Below, in pieces: positions 11,377 through 22,095 of a stretch of DNA of 64,000 bases (within the stretch, counting starts at the first letter, position 1; each line of letters begins with the position of its first letter). The notes beneath the pieces are model-generated. The model saw only the letters and a program-made list of their open reading frames with translations. It did no database searches and was not told the DNA's origin. This DNA comes from Pegoplata infirma. Taxonomy: Eukaryota; Arthropoda; Insecta; Diptera; Anthomyiidae. Location of the stretch: NCBI GenBank assembly GCA_963921195.1, contig OY992537.1, positions 209,005,736 to 209,069,735 of the forward strand. The letters are read 5' to 3'. The position numbers were made by a program, and so were the translations under genes.

Positions 11377-11800
11377 GGAGTTTTCACTTTTTGCTCCTTA
11401 AAATGAAAATTTTCAAAAAAATACTTTTTTGAATGTTTTGTTTGCTGGAGGATTCTTTTTGCAAAATATTAAGTAAGTAAGCTTTCTTTAGCCTTTTTAC
11501 CGCTAAAATGTATAAAAGTACTATTTTCTACTATTTCTCCAATTTAATTTGGAGTTTCCAAAAAAGTACTTTTTTGAGAACTTTAAAAAAAAAGTCCTTT
11601 CTTAAAAGATTTTTCTGCTGGAGGACCAACATTCAAAATATTGCATAAAGTACCAAGTAATCCTATTTTATCCATATATTATATCATATATTATATGTAT
11701 TAAGTAATATTTCCCACTTTTTTACCACCTAGTTTCCAAAAAAGTACTTTTTTGAGAATTTACCAAAAATAAAGTATTTTTTTAAAGGTTTTTCTTAAAA
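11377..11800. repeat. Degenerate tandem repeat, continuation
   Basis: The TGCTGGAGGATT-type array resumes after the SINE. Units start near 11390, 11500 and 11560, with decreasing similarity towards 11800. Confidence 0.6.
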
Positions 11801-12530
11801 AATATTTAACTAAAAATAGTTCAATTAATAAACCAATTTGGTCCGTCTGACTTTCCCCGCAAAAGGGGATGTTTTTCATGACATTTTCTGTGGAATGCCT
11901 CATATGTATATAAAAACCCCTTAAAAAAATATGCAAAAAAAATATAATATTTAAACCACATGGACAACATTTAATATTCTACAAAAATATTTTTTAAACA
12001 AAAAAATTTTGTGTGTCCATATGAATAAATAAAAAACTTTAATAAATTAAAATTGCATAAGGACAATTGTCAAAAAGTACAGCAAAATAACGTAGCAACA
12101 ATAGTATTGAAAAAGAATTAAAAAAAAAACTACACAGCAAATCTCTTAAATATTATTACAAATTTATAAAAAAAAAAAAGTTTTACTATTTGCCAGTAAT
12201 TTCTCATAAAAGTCAAAATTTCTTTTTTTATGCCTATGACTTTAGTTATCTTGATAAAAACCTTGAATTTCAAAATGCATATTGTAAAAGAAAAAGAAAA
12301 AAAGTAAAAAACTTTTCTTTTGAAAGAAAAAAACCAAAAGCCTCTTAAAACATATACAAATTTTTTATAATGCCAGGAATGGAGAGAAAGGAGATGAATT
12401 TAAAGGCCTTCCAATAAAAAAGGGCTTAATTACTTTTTAACTTAAACATTTAAAATAAATAGGCAATCAAATTAAAAAAAAATCGCATTATTAACTTTGA
12501 ATAGTAGGCGTATGAATAATAAATTTCAAA
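11800..12530. other. AT-rich stretch with no recognised feature
   Basis: No transposon end, RNA gene or credible frame was seen. It has long A-runs and a few isolated GC-bearing phrases. Confidence 0.55.
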
Positions 12531-12539
12531 TATGTTAAA

Positions 12540-13030
12540 TATCACTCATACGTATGAGTGATATTTTAGAATGTATTAATATAACTCATACGCCCTGTAT
12601 TTATTCAACAAACAAACAGTTATCGTATGAGTGATATTTTAGAATGTATTAATATAAATCATACGCCCTGTAGTTATTCAAGAGAATAAACAGCTAGATA
12701 TTTTTAACAAATCACTCTGGAAAATCTAAATACATAAAAAAATGTAAAAAAACATTATTTAAATAATTTTTATTTTAATTTTGCAAATTAGAATTTTTCA
12801 GAATCTGAAACTTTTTCTGCAGGAAAATATTTTAAAATCACAGACACTTTTTTCTGTACGAAAAATTTTCTTAGTCAGAAAATTTTCTTAGTCAAAAATT
12901 TTCTTAGTCAGAAAATTTTTCAACAGCAAAACAGTCTCAATTGTACGTATGAGTGATATAAAAGAAATAATTAATATCAATCATAAGCGCTGTAGTTCAA
13001 AAAAAACAAGAAAAAATAGATTTTTTCACA
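12540..13030. repeat. ~75-bp repeat with CATACGTATG palindrome
   Basis: GTATGAGTGATATTTTAGAATGTATTAATATAA followed by TCATACGCCCTGTA-TTATTCAA is present twice in tandem at 12555-12680, and a diverged third copy is at 12950-12990. The first copy begins with the palindrome TATCACTCATACGTATGAGTGATA. The inverted phrases CGTATGAGTGATAT and ATCATACG bracket each unit. A few 35-bp minisatellite units lie at 12785-12920. Confidence 0.7.
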
Positions 13031-13109
13031 AATCCCGCTTAAAAAGCTAAAAACAGACGAAAAATGTCATTAAAAAAATTTAAACGTATTTAAATTAATT
13101 TTTATTTAA

Positions 13110-13300
13110 CAGAAAAAATTATTTTGAATCTGGCAATTTTTCTATAGACAAAAAATATCTCAAAATCTAAGACCTTTTCTATAAGGAAAATGTCCTAGAA
13201 TCTGAAAATTTTCTATACGGCAAATTTTTTCTTTTCTGAGATGTTTTCTACAGCCAAATTTCTTAGTAAAAAAATGTTTCAACAGCAAAATTGTCTCAAT
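13110..13300. repeat. 35-bp minisatellite, short degenerate patch
   Basis: About five decayed units with TATTTTGAATCTGGCAATTT, CTCAAAATCTAAGACC and CTAGAATCTGAAAATTTTC. It lies just upstream of the 300-bp satellite. Confidence 0.6.
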
Positions 13301-14117
13301 TTCATATATGAGCTTTTAAGAAGTCAATGTGACCAAATCCCTTTCACAATATTTCGTGTTAATCATTGCTAAAGTTTTAAGGATTTTCAAATACTCAACG
13401 AAAATCTCATGAAAATATCAACAATTCTCAATCTCTTATCATGTCAAATTCCTAATCAAACAGATATCTAAATGAAACAAAATGGTATGGCTTTTAATAT
13501 TTATTCAATGAAAAGTAAAAAAAAAAACTTTTTGAGATTGAAACAAAAATGTTGAGGAATATTTTCTTTCTAAAAAATATTTTTTAGTTGGATTTGGTCA
13601 CTTTGGCCTCGGAAAAAAATGCAAATAATATTATATTTTATTACATTTACTGAAAAAAAAAACAAAATTTAATTTTGCTTTGAGATTTCGAAATAATTTA
13701 AAAAAAAATAAAAATTTGACAAATAAATTTGTTTAGTGGTTCTGGTCATTTTGGTCTCGAAAAAAAATTTAAAAATTCTTAATTAAAAAAATTATGTTTT
13801 GTCACTTCTATACTTTAATTTTCTTTTAGTTTGCATTGAGATTTAAAAAAAAAATCTTAAGAAATATCTTCTTAGGAAAAAATCTTAAGGAACATTTTTT
13901 AGGAAAAAATATTTTTTTAGTTGGATTTGGTCGTTTTTGCCTCGAAATAATGTAAAAAATATTCATTGAAAACAAAATTTAAGTTAATTTCATATTTTTT
14001 TTTTTTTTTGGATTTAGAAATAAATTAAAAAAAAAATCTTACGGGACATAAATTTCTTAATAATTCGGGCCATTTTAGTCTTGCAAAAAATTTGAAAAAA
14101 TTCGTAATTGAAAAAAA

Positions 14118-14633
14118 AAAAACAAATGAGAGTGTTAAATTCGGCTGTGCCAAATCTTTTATACCCTCCAACACGTTAAAAAAACAGTGGCGTCTTTTTT
14201 TTTTTTTTAGGGGGGGTTTCGGCGGTGGGAGACAACCTTCCTGGATGTAACTGCAGGAATTTGAACTTCTTTTGACATAAAAATGTTTGCAAAGCAAAAG
14301 TAAAAAAACCTATAAGAAATGGATTTTTTGAGAGGTTGGTTTAGTTCTTAAGGGGGGAACATTTTTCCCCCATGATCCAATTTTGCCCATGTTCGAATTT
14401 AACCAGCCCAATACCATAAGACATATTCGTGCCAAACTTCAGGAGTCTAGCTCTTTTACTTTGGACTGTATCGTGTCTTCCACAGACGGACATCGCTAGC
14501 ATTCTAGTCTTAGAATGTATCACTGATCAATAATATATATACTTTATGGGGTCCTGGAAAGATATTTCGACGCATTACACACGGAATGACAAAGTGAGTA
14601 TACCCCCATACTGTGGTTGGAGGGTATAAAAAT
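14118..14633 (+). mobile_element. Helentron-like element inside the satellite
   Basis: It begins near AAATGAGAGTGTTAAATTCG with a hairpin ATTCGGC-TGT-GCCAAAT, then TTTTATACCCTCCAACA. It continues through CATATTCGTGCCAAACTTC and ACAGACGGACATCGCTAG, and ends with ATACCCCCATACTGTGGTT and GGAGGGTATAAAAA. It matches the inverted copy at 9953-10645 at both ends. The short minus-strand frames across it are spurious. Confidence 0.75.
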
Positions 14634-15623
14634 ATTATTTTTAGTCACTTTTATATTTTAATCTTCTTTTAGTTGGTTTGATATTTCAAAAAAAATCTTA
14701 AGGAATATTTTCTTAAGAAAAAATATTTTTTAATTGGATTTGGTCACTTTGGTCTCGGAAAAAGTTGAAACACAATATTTATTGAAAACAGAATTTAAGT
14801 TAATTTCATATTTTGCTTTGAGATTTAGAAATAAATTAAAAAAAAAAAAAAATTATAAAAATTCTTACGAAAAATAATTTTTTGTATTGGTTTTGGTCAT
14901 TTTGGTTTTGAAATTGATTTGATCACTTTAGCCTCGGAAAAACTTTTAAAATATTCATTGAACACAAAATTTAAGTTAATTTTAAATTTTGCATTGAGAT
15001 TTAGAAATCAATTCTTACGAAAAATATTTTTTTAATGGTTTTGATCATTTTGGTCTCGGAAAAAATTTAAAAAACACTCTTTTTTATTTTAATCTTCTTT
15101 AGTTTTCTTTGAGATTTCAAAACAAATCTTAAGGAATAATTTCTTATGAAAATTTTTTTTAGTCGGATTTGGTCGTTTTGGCCTCGTAAAAATTTAAAAA
15201 ATATTTATTGAAAACAAAATTTAAGTTAATTTTGTATTTGCTTTGAGATTTAGAAATAAATTAAAAAAAAAAAAAAAATCTTAGAAAAATAAATTTTTTT
15301 AATGGTTTGAGTGATTTTGGTCTCGGAAAAGATTAAAAAAAAAATTTTATTAACAAAAAAATATAGATTATTTTAAGTCACTTTTACATTTTAATATTCT
15401 TTTAGTTTTCTTTGAGATTTAAACAAAAATCTTAAGGTATATTTTCTTAGAAAAAAAAAAAGTTAGTTGGATTTGATCACTTTGGACTTGGAAAAAGTTT
15501 TAAAAATATTCATTGAAACAATTTTAAAAAACAATTTTAAGTAATTTTTATATTTTGCTTTTGAGATTTCGAAATAAATTTATAAAAAAAAATAAAAAAT
15601 TCTGACGAAAAATATTTTTTATA

Positions 15624-16024
15624 ATGTTTTGTAGTGTCCGACCAAACAGTTCGGCCAAAAAACGGTATTGGCCAAAAATTAATATCTGCAAGCATTTTTA
15701 ACAGCTTTTTCTGATGGCCGTTTGTTTGTTTAGGCGATAGAAGACAATTCTGACTTTCAAATTTAATGGCGAGGACGAAGTTAAGCACCAATTTAGATGT
15801 TCGGTAACTGAACGTTAGGCCAAATTGAAAAAAGTTCGGTTACCGAACTTCGAAGTTGTGGCTTAACTTCGTACTCGTTCTTAAATTTTACACTCAGAAT
15901 CGTCTTCCATCGCCTCAACAATTGTACCCCATATAAAAAAAGTTGTTAAAAGTACTTCCAAATACCAAATTTTTGATTAAATAACGTTTTTGGCCGAACT
16001 GTTCGGTCAGACACTAATGTTTTG
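15624..16024. mobile_element. 385-bp hAT MITE with perfect 8-bp target duplication
   Basis: The element is 15632-16016. It begins TAGTGTCCGACC and ends GGTCAGACACTA, with arms sharing CAGTTCGGCC and AAAAACG. ATGTTTTG is duplicated exactly on both sides (15624-15631, 16017-16024). TAG/CTA-type ends with 8-bp duplications are the hAT signature. The middle has two further inverted motifs built on GTTCGGT(T)AxCxGAAC and GAAGTTAAGC/GCTTAACTTC. It has no coding capacity. Confidence 0.92.
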
Positions 16025-16983
16025 TTAATTTTGGTCTCAGAAAAATTTTAAAAAATTCTTACTTAAAAAACAAAAAATATTTTTCTTTGAAATTTAAACA
16101 AAAATTTTAAGGAATATTTTCTTTGGAAAAAATATTTTTTAGTTGAATTTAGTCACTTTGGCCTCGGAAAAAAGTTTAAAAAGTACTAAATTAAAAAAAT
16201 ATTTTATTTTAATTTATTAATATTTTAAGTTACTTTTATATGTTAATCCTCTTTTAGTATTCTTTGAGATTTAAACGAAAATTTTAAGACAAATTTCCTT
16301 AGGAAAAAATATTTTTTATGTTGGATTTAGACACTATGGCCTCGGAAAAAAAATAAAATATATTTATTGAAAATAAAACAAATTTAATTTTATATTTTTC
16401 TTTAGGATTTAGAAAAAATTAAAAAATTCTTAGGGAAAAAAATTGTTTAATAGTTTTGGCCATTTTGGGCTCGGAAAAAAATTTGAAAAATTCTTTTTCA
16501 AAAAAAAATATCATTTTAAGTAACTTTTATATGTTTATCTTTTTTTGGTTTTATTTGAGAAACAAATCTTAAGAAATATTTTCTTAGGAAAAAAATATTT
16601 TTTTTTAATTGGATTTAGTCACTTTGGCTTCGGAAAAAAATTAAAAAATATTTATTGAAAAAATAAAATTAAAGTAATTTTTATATATTTCGAAATAAAT
16701 TAAAAAAAAAATAAAAAATGCTTATTTTGAAATAAATTAAAAATAAATTAAAAATTAAAAAAAATCTTGAATTTTGGTCCCAAAAAAATTTTAAAAATTG
16801 TAATTTTAAAAAAATTTATCATTTTTAATCGCTTTTATATTTTAACCTTCTTTTTGTTTGGTTTAAGTTTTAGAAAAAAAATCTTAAGGAATATTTTCTT
16901 TAGAAAAAAATATTTTTTGTTGGATTTGGTCACTTTGGCCTCGGGAAAAAATTAAAATATATTCATTAAAAACAAAACAAAAT

Positions 16984-17178
16984 TGAGGTTTTATTTTTTT
17001 TTTTATTTTATTAAGAATTACCATATAATTACAAATTATATACTAATTTTACCTAACCGAGAAACTAGTAATGACCTTCGTCTCGTTGTAGCGAATCAGA
17101 CCAAGGCCTCTGGTGGGAATCGAACCCATGACCCCCAGACTCATAGGCTAGCACGCTACCAACTAGCCTACTGGGGCT
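16984..17178 (-). mobile_element. tRNA-derived SINE, second copy
   Basis: On the minus strand it reads the same head as 11125-11361: GTAGGCTAGTTGGTAGCG, GCTAGCCTATGAGTCTGG, the TTCGATTCCCACC arm, then CTTGGTCTGATTCGCTACAA and TTCTCGGTTAGGTAAAAT, ending in a T/A tail at the 16984 side. No clear target duplication was found in the surrounding AT-rich satellite. The plus-strand frame 16983-17180 (peptide GGNRTHDPQTHRLARYQ) is the antisense of the tRNA-like head, not a gene. Confidence 0.85.
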
Positions 17179-17440
17179 AATTTTGTATTTTGCTTTGAGA
17201 TTTAGAAATAAATTTAAAAAAAATAAAAAATTCTTACGAAATATAAATTTTTTTAATGGTTTTAGTCATCTTGGTATCGGAAAAAATTAAAAAAAAGCTT
17301 ACTTGAAAAAAAAATTATTTTAAGTCATTTTATATTTTAATCTTCTTTTAGTTTGCTTAAGATTTAGAAAAAAATCAAAAAAAATCTTAAGGATTTTTTT
17401 TTTGAAAAATTTTTTTCTGGATATGGAAAAAGTTGAAAAA

Positions 17441-18060
17441 TTCTTCATTAATGAAATTATGTATATTTTGTTTGAATAAAGGCATGTCACACAATTTACC
17501 TTCATAAATGGCCCCCTTAACAATTATACCCTTTCTTATTTTACCCCGTAATATATTTTTCTTTATATATGTACTCGTAAATTCCCACTTATGTACAGAT
17601 GAAAAATATAGTAATTGCATAAACTTATAAGCTTAAAAAGTATATACTGTGTATGTTACACACACATACATGCATAAAAGTCATTACAAAACAACAAAAC
17701 CACATTTTACAAACACAGCCACTATTATCCACTTAAACAACTGCAACAACACAACTACACACAAAATACATACATTACACTACTACTCTTGTATACAACA
17801 AAAACATCATTTGTTATAAGAAACAGAAGAAGAAAAAGTAAAAAAATAAAACATCAAAAATTGCTTGTAATATTATTGTTCATGCCCGACATATGCCAAG
17901 TGAAAAGCACAAAAAAAAATCCATTTTCAACACTATGAACAACTATAAAAACAGCAACAACAACAACAACATGTAGAAAAACGTAAACAACACTCATACA
18001 TGCAGAAAAGAAAAACCCATAAAAAAGGGTTTTATATACAAATGAGGAATTTTTATTCAG
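17441..18060. other. No recognised gene; CA/AAC-rich simple sequence
   Basis: It contains CATACATG-type and ACAACAAC-type simple repeats (around 17660-17990), typical of ordinary fly intergenic or intronic DNA. No frame or transposon end was supported. Confidence 0.55.
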
Positions 18061-18061
18061 C

Positions 18062-19765
18062 TGTCCAGCTTACTGAGAATTTTTCTTTAGAAAAATGTCT
18101 CAGAGTCAGAGAAATTTCTATATGAAAAAATTTTTCAGAATCTGAGAATTTTTCTATAGGAAAAATTCCAAAATTTTTCTATAGAAAAAATTCTTAGAAT
18201 CTGAGCTTTTTTCTAGAGAAAAAAATCTCTCAGAAGCTGAGTCTTTTTCTAAAGGGAAAATGTCTCAGAATCTGAGACTTTTTCCATAGGAAAAATGTCT
18301 CGGAATCTGAGACTTTTTCTATAGGAAAAATGTCTCGGAATCTGAGACTTTTTCTATAGGAAAAATGTCTCAGAATCTGAGAGTTTTTCTATATGAAAAA
18401 TGTCTCAGAATCTGAGACTTTTTCCATACAGAAAATGTCTCAGAATCTGAGACTATTTCCATATAGAAAATGTCTCATATCTTAGAAAAATTGTCAGAGT
18501 CTGAAACATTTTTGAAACATATTGAAAAATTCTGAGACATTTTTCAATATAGAAAAAATTCTAAGATATTTTTCCATATAGAAAAATTCTCAGATTCTAA
18601 GACATTTTTCCATACAGAAAAATTCTCAGATTCTGAGACATTTTTCCATATAGAAAAATTATCAGATTCAGAGACATTTTTCCATATAAAAAAATTCTCA
18701 GATTCTGAGACATTTTTCCATATAGATAAAATCTCTGATTCTGAGACATTTTTCCATATAGAAAAATTCTCAGACTTTGAGACATTTTTCCATACAGAAA
18801 AATTCTCAGATTCTGAGACATTTTTTCATATAGAAAAATTCTCAGATTCTAATAAATTTTTTCATAAAGAAAAATTCTTAGATTCTAAAACATTTTTTTT
18901 ATAGAAAAATGCTCAGATTCTGAGACATTTTTCCTTATAGAAAAATTCTTAGATTCTAAGACATTTTTCCATATAGAAAAATTCTCAGATTCTGAGAAAT
19001 TTTTCCTACAGAAAAATTCTCAGATTCTGTGACATTTTTCCATATAGAAAAATTCTCATACTCTGAGACATTTTTCCTATAGAAAAATTTTCTAAGTTTC
19101 TGAGACATTTTTCCTAAAAACAAAATTCTCAGATTCTAAAACATTTTTCCCATAGAAACATTTTCAGATTCTGAGAAATGTTTCATATGGAAAAATTTTT
19201 AGATTGTGAAATATGTTTCCAATAGAAAAATTCTCAGATTGTGAGACATGTTTCCTAAAAAAAAATTTTAAGATTCTGAGACATTTTTCTTATAGAAAAA
19301 TCTCAGATTCTGAAACATTTTTCTTATAAAAAAAATTCTCAGAACTTGAGACATTTTTCCATATAGAAAAATTCTCAGATTCTTAGACATTTTTCCATAT
19401 AAAAAAAATTCTCAGATTCTGAAAATTTTTGCCATACAGAAAAATTCTCAGATTCTGCCACATTTTTCCATATAGAAAAATTCTCAGATTCTGAGACATT
19501 TTTGCATATAGAAAAATTCTCAGATTCTGAGACATTTTTCCATATAGAAAAATTCTCAGATTCTGAGACATTTTTCCATATAGAAAAATTCTAAGATTCT
19601 GAGACATTTTTCCATATAGAAAATTTCTTAGATTCTGAGACATTTTTCCATATAGAATTTTTTTTTTTCTATATGGAATTTTTTTCCTATAGAAAAATTC
19701 TCAGATTCTAAGACATTTTTCCAACAGAAAAATTATCAGAATGTAAACATTCCTTATTGAAAAAT
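18062..19765. repeat. 35-bp minisatellite, two head-to-head blocks
   Basis: From 18062 to ~18480 units read AAAAATGTCTCAGAATCTG-AGACTTTTTC. From ~18490 to 19765 they read the other way (TCTCAGATTCTG-AGACATTTTTCCATATAG). The orientation therefore flips once near 18485. The right block has ~36 units, many nearly identical around 18590-18830 and 19440-19640, which suggests recent homogenisation. Antisense frames here (18597-18821, 19383-19643) translate to repeated MSQNLRIFLYGK because the unit is close to 36 bases. Confidence 0.92.
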
Positions 19766-20280
19766 TCCCAGATCCTGAGACTACCTTCTAAAGTCTTCCT
19801 TTTAGCATGTCCTTCTAAAAATATCGCCTCATATATATAAATGTAATCATGAATAAATGTGTTTGTGTGTGTGTTTGCCAATATGAATGTGCAAGTATTT
19901 GTGAGTGTTTTATATGAATGCACGTTTGCATACATGCGAGTAAGTGTGTGTGTGTATGTTGATATGAAAATAACATAATTTGTATATTTTCCTGACCTTA
20001 ACATGCTTTTCAAACAATTTTTCAAGTAGAAGTAATGAAAGCTAACACAAAATTGCACATAAAAATAAACAAACGTTGGAAGGCTAGAAAAAAGCAGTTT
20101 TTTGAAATGAAATAAAACTCAATGTATTCTATAGACGAGGGTAAAGAAATAGGTCTCATTTATGTGGAAATGGGATGAATATTTGGTAGGAGTGAAATTT
20201 ATTTTTTTTACTTTACAATTTTGACCTATCTCCCTTATTGTTAGTCTAAAAAATATGAGACTTTAGAGAGGCATTTATTC
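19766..20280. other. No recognised gene; TG-rich patch
   Basis: GTGTTTGTGTGTGTGTTT at ~19860 and related TG-rich text to ~19970, then AT-rich sequence. The 116-codon minus-strand frame at 19708-20058 overlaps this simple repeat and has no recognisable domain. Confidence 0.55.
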
Positions 20281-20680
20281 TTAGCTTCTGAAATCGCTAT
20301 TTGAAATTTGCAAAAAAAAATTTCTCAAATTAAGTTTAAATAAAAAGTTGCCGCAAGATCTATGAAATAGTCAATAAAAACAAATTTTGAGATTTTTTTT
20401 TAAATTTCTTGATCGTAAGAAAAGAAAAAACCGTAATTTTTAGAAATTTTTTGACAAATTTCAAATGGCGATATCTCAAAAACCACTTTAAAAATTTTCT
20501 AATATTCATATTCAGCAAATCCAAATTATGTACCGCAAGAATTTTTTTTATTTTTTTGTTGTTTTTCAAAAATCTAAAATTTTGGTGTACATTTTCCAAA
20601 AAAAAAAAAACTTTGATCGAAAGGCGCGACGTATTTTGCCCAAATTTAATTTAAATTATTATTATTATTATTTAAATTAT
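20281..20680. repeat. Dispersed 'GATATCTCAAAAACC' repeat fragment
   Basis: The phrases AAATGGCGATATCTCAAAAACC, TTAAAAATTTTCTAATATTC and CAAAAATCTAAAATTTTGG recur, diverged and in either orientation, at 21780-22095, 22745-23035, 30090-30915 and 39840-40020. It looks like one old dispersed or tandem family. A (TTA)n run follows at ~20655. Confidence 0.55.
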
Positions 20681-20865
20681 TACACCGTCCGACAAAAATG
20701 AAAAAAAAAGTTGTTCAACACGAACTGGATAATATACATTTCAAGTGTATATTATCCAGAGACTAAAAATAGTAAAACTGCATTTACAGTTTTTCATTTC
20801 GTGATTCTGTTTCCATTTAAAAGGACATCAAAGTTTTAGAGGATTAAATTTTATAAAATATTTAC

Positions 20866-21618
20866 ATGATAATGGTTTTAGGCTGGTGTCTAATTTTAAA
20901 AAAGTTGCAGGACGCCAATTCAGTTTGACTATATACGCTAACAATTAACGAAAAAGAAAACAAGAATTACTTTTTTCATTTTCTTAAAACCAAAAATTTT
21001 AATAACTTGGGTTTGTAACTTGGATAATAATTCACCTCGTGGTGAATAAAACCGTTTTGCACCAGCTGGTGAATAAAAAGTAACATAATTATTTTTCAAC
21101 AAAAAAAAAATTTTTTTCCATAAATTTTTTTTCCATCAAATTTTTTTTTTCATCAAATTGTTTTTTTCATCAAAATTTTTTTTATCATATTTTTTTCATC
21201 AAATTTTTTCATCAAATTTTTTTTTTCATATTTTTTTTTCATCAATTTTTTTTACATCAAAAAATTTTTCTTTTTATCAAAAAAATTTTCATCAACATTT
21301 TTTTCACCAAACATTTTGGGTTCATAAAATTTTTTTTAACATAATTTTGTTTTTCGTGAAAAAAAATCATTTTTTTTTACCAAAACTACCAAAGCTTTTC
21401 GCATAAAAATGTTCCATTTGTTTATCAAATGTACATAAAACAAGTGAGAGTGTTATATTCTTTGGTGCCGAATCTTGCATGGAATAGCAAAATAATATAA
21501 CAGTATTTTTTTTAAAAAAACTTTGCTTTGACAAGTACACCCAAATCTTCCGCAAAACATTATCATGCTTTAATGTTTTGGGCAAGAGTACAAAATTCGC
21601 AGGCATTTGTTTTTTAAT
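20866..21618 (-). mobile_element. Minisatellite-bearing element, short copy
   Basis: In inverse order this matches 37654-39640: GGCTGGTGTCTAATTTTAAA, AGTTTGACTATATACGCTAA, AACTTGGATAATAATTCACC, CACCAGCTGGTGAATAAAA, a TTTTTTCATCAAA array (21125-21400), ACAAGTGAGAGTGTTATATT, CAAAACATTATCATG and GCAGGCATTTG. The AATATTT around both edges may be its target duplication. No coding sequence; the frame 21158-21406 is the array translated. Confidence 0.75.
21125..21400 (-). repeat. TTGATGAAAAAA minisatellite, short block
   Basis: About 20 irregular units of TTTTTTCATCAAA. The same array is far longer in the sister copies at 32640-33065 and 38640-39400, so its length varies between copies of one element. 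Confidence 0.85.
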
Positions 21619-22095
21619 ATTTGTACTAGAGTTTGCAAAACGATTAAAATCGTAACCGTAATCGCGATTAATCGCACCATTTAATCGTAATCGAAATCGG
21701 CAAAAAAATCATGCGATTACCATTAATCATTTTCTATCAAATTTGTTGTTTTGATAACGAGTTTAATATATAAGTGAAAAATTTCCTCCAAAAAAATTTG
21801 GAATTTTGAAAAAAGTTCAAAAATATAAATAATTTGCGATATATTTTATTGATTTTGGCATGCTGAATATTAAAAATTTTCTAAATCAATCGCACGGTTT
21901 TCGAGATATCGCTATTTAAAACTCAAAAAATATCCAAAAGTAACATTCAAGAAATTACATTTTTTTTTTCATTGACCCTTTTATAAAACTTGAAAAAAAA
22001 AAACTGTTATTAAAACTAGATTTGAGCCAAATCGGATTATTTAAAACCGTCAGCTTTTCGATCGATTTTTTTAATTTTTCGAAAGTTTTCCAAAA

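Larger units (their letters stand above)
13340..17440. repeat. ~300-bp AT-rich satellite, about 10 units
   Basis: The key phrase GATTTGGTCACTTTGGCCTCGG (here split: GATTTGGTCACT + TTGGCCTCGG) or variants recurs at about 13587, 13925, 14740, 15170, 15470, 16150, 16330, 16615 and 16930. After subtracting insertions the spacing is mostly 280-340 bases. Between these lies a related half-unit, GGTTTTGGTCATTTTGGTCTCGG, suggesting a dimeric unit. Other conserved phrases are TTTGAGATTTAGAAATAAAT and AAGGAATATTTTCTTAGG. Three elements interrupt it (14118-14633, 15632-16016, 16984-17178). A related inverted stretch lies at 56255-56900. Confidence 0.85.

Noticed and set aside
16983..17180. Plus-strand 65-aa frame with NRTHDPQTHRL
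   Set aside because: Antisense translation of the SINE's tRNA-like head, a well-known false protein pattern.
18597..19643. Repeat proteins with a 12-residue MSQNLRIFLYGK unit
   Set aside because: Translation of a ~36-bp minisatellite; the unit length drifts to 35 elsewhere and breaks the frame.
18062..19765. CRISPR-like array with palindromic repeats
   Set aside because: There are no unique spacers; whole units repeat. The context is eukaryotic and no cas genes exist.
19708..20058. 116-aa minus-strand protein
   Set aside because: Thr/His-rich part comes from a TG-type simple repeat and the C-terminus from the minisatellite.
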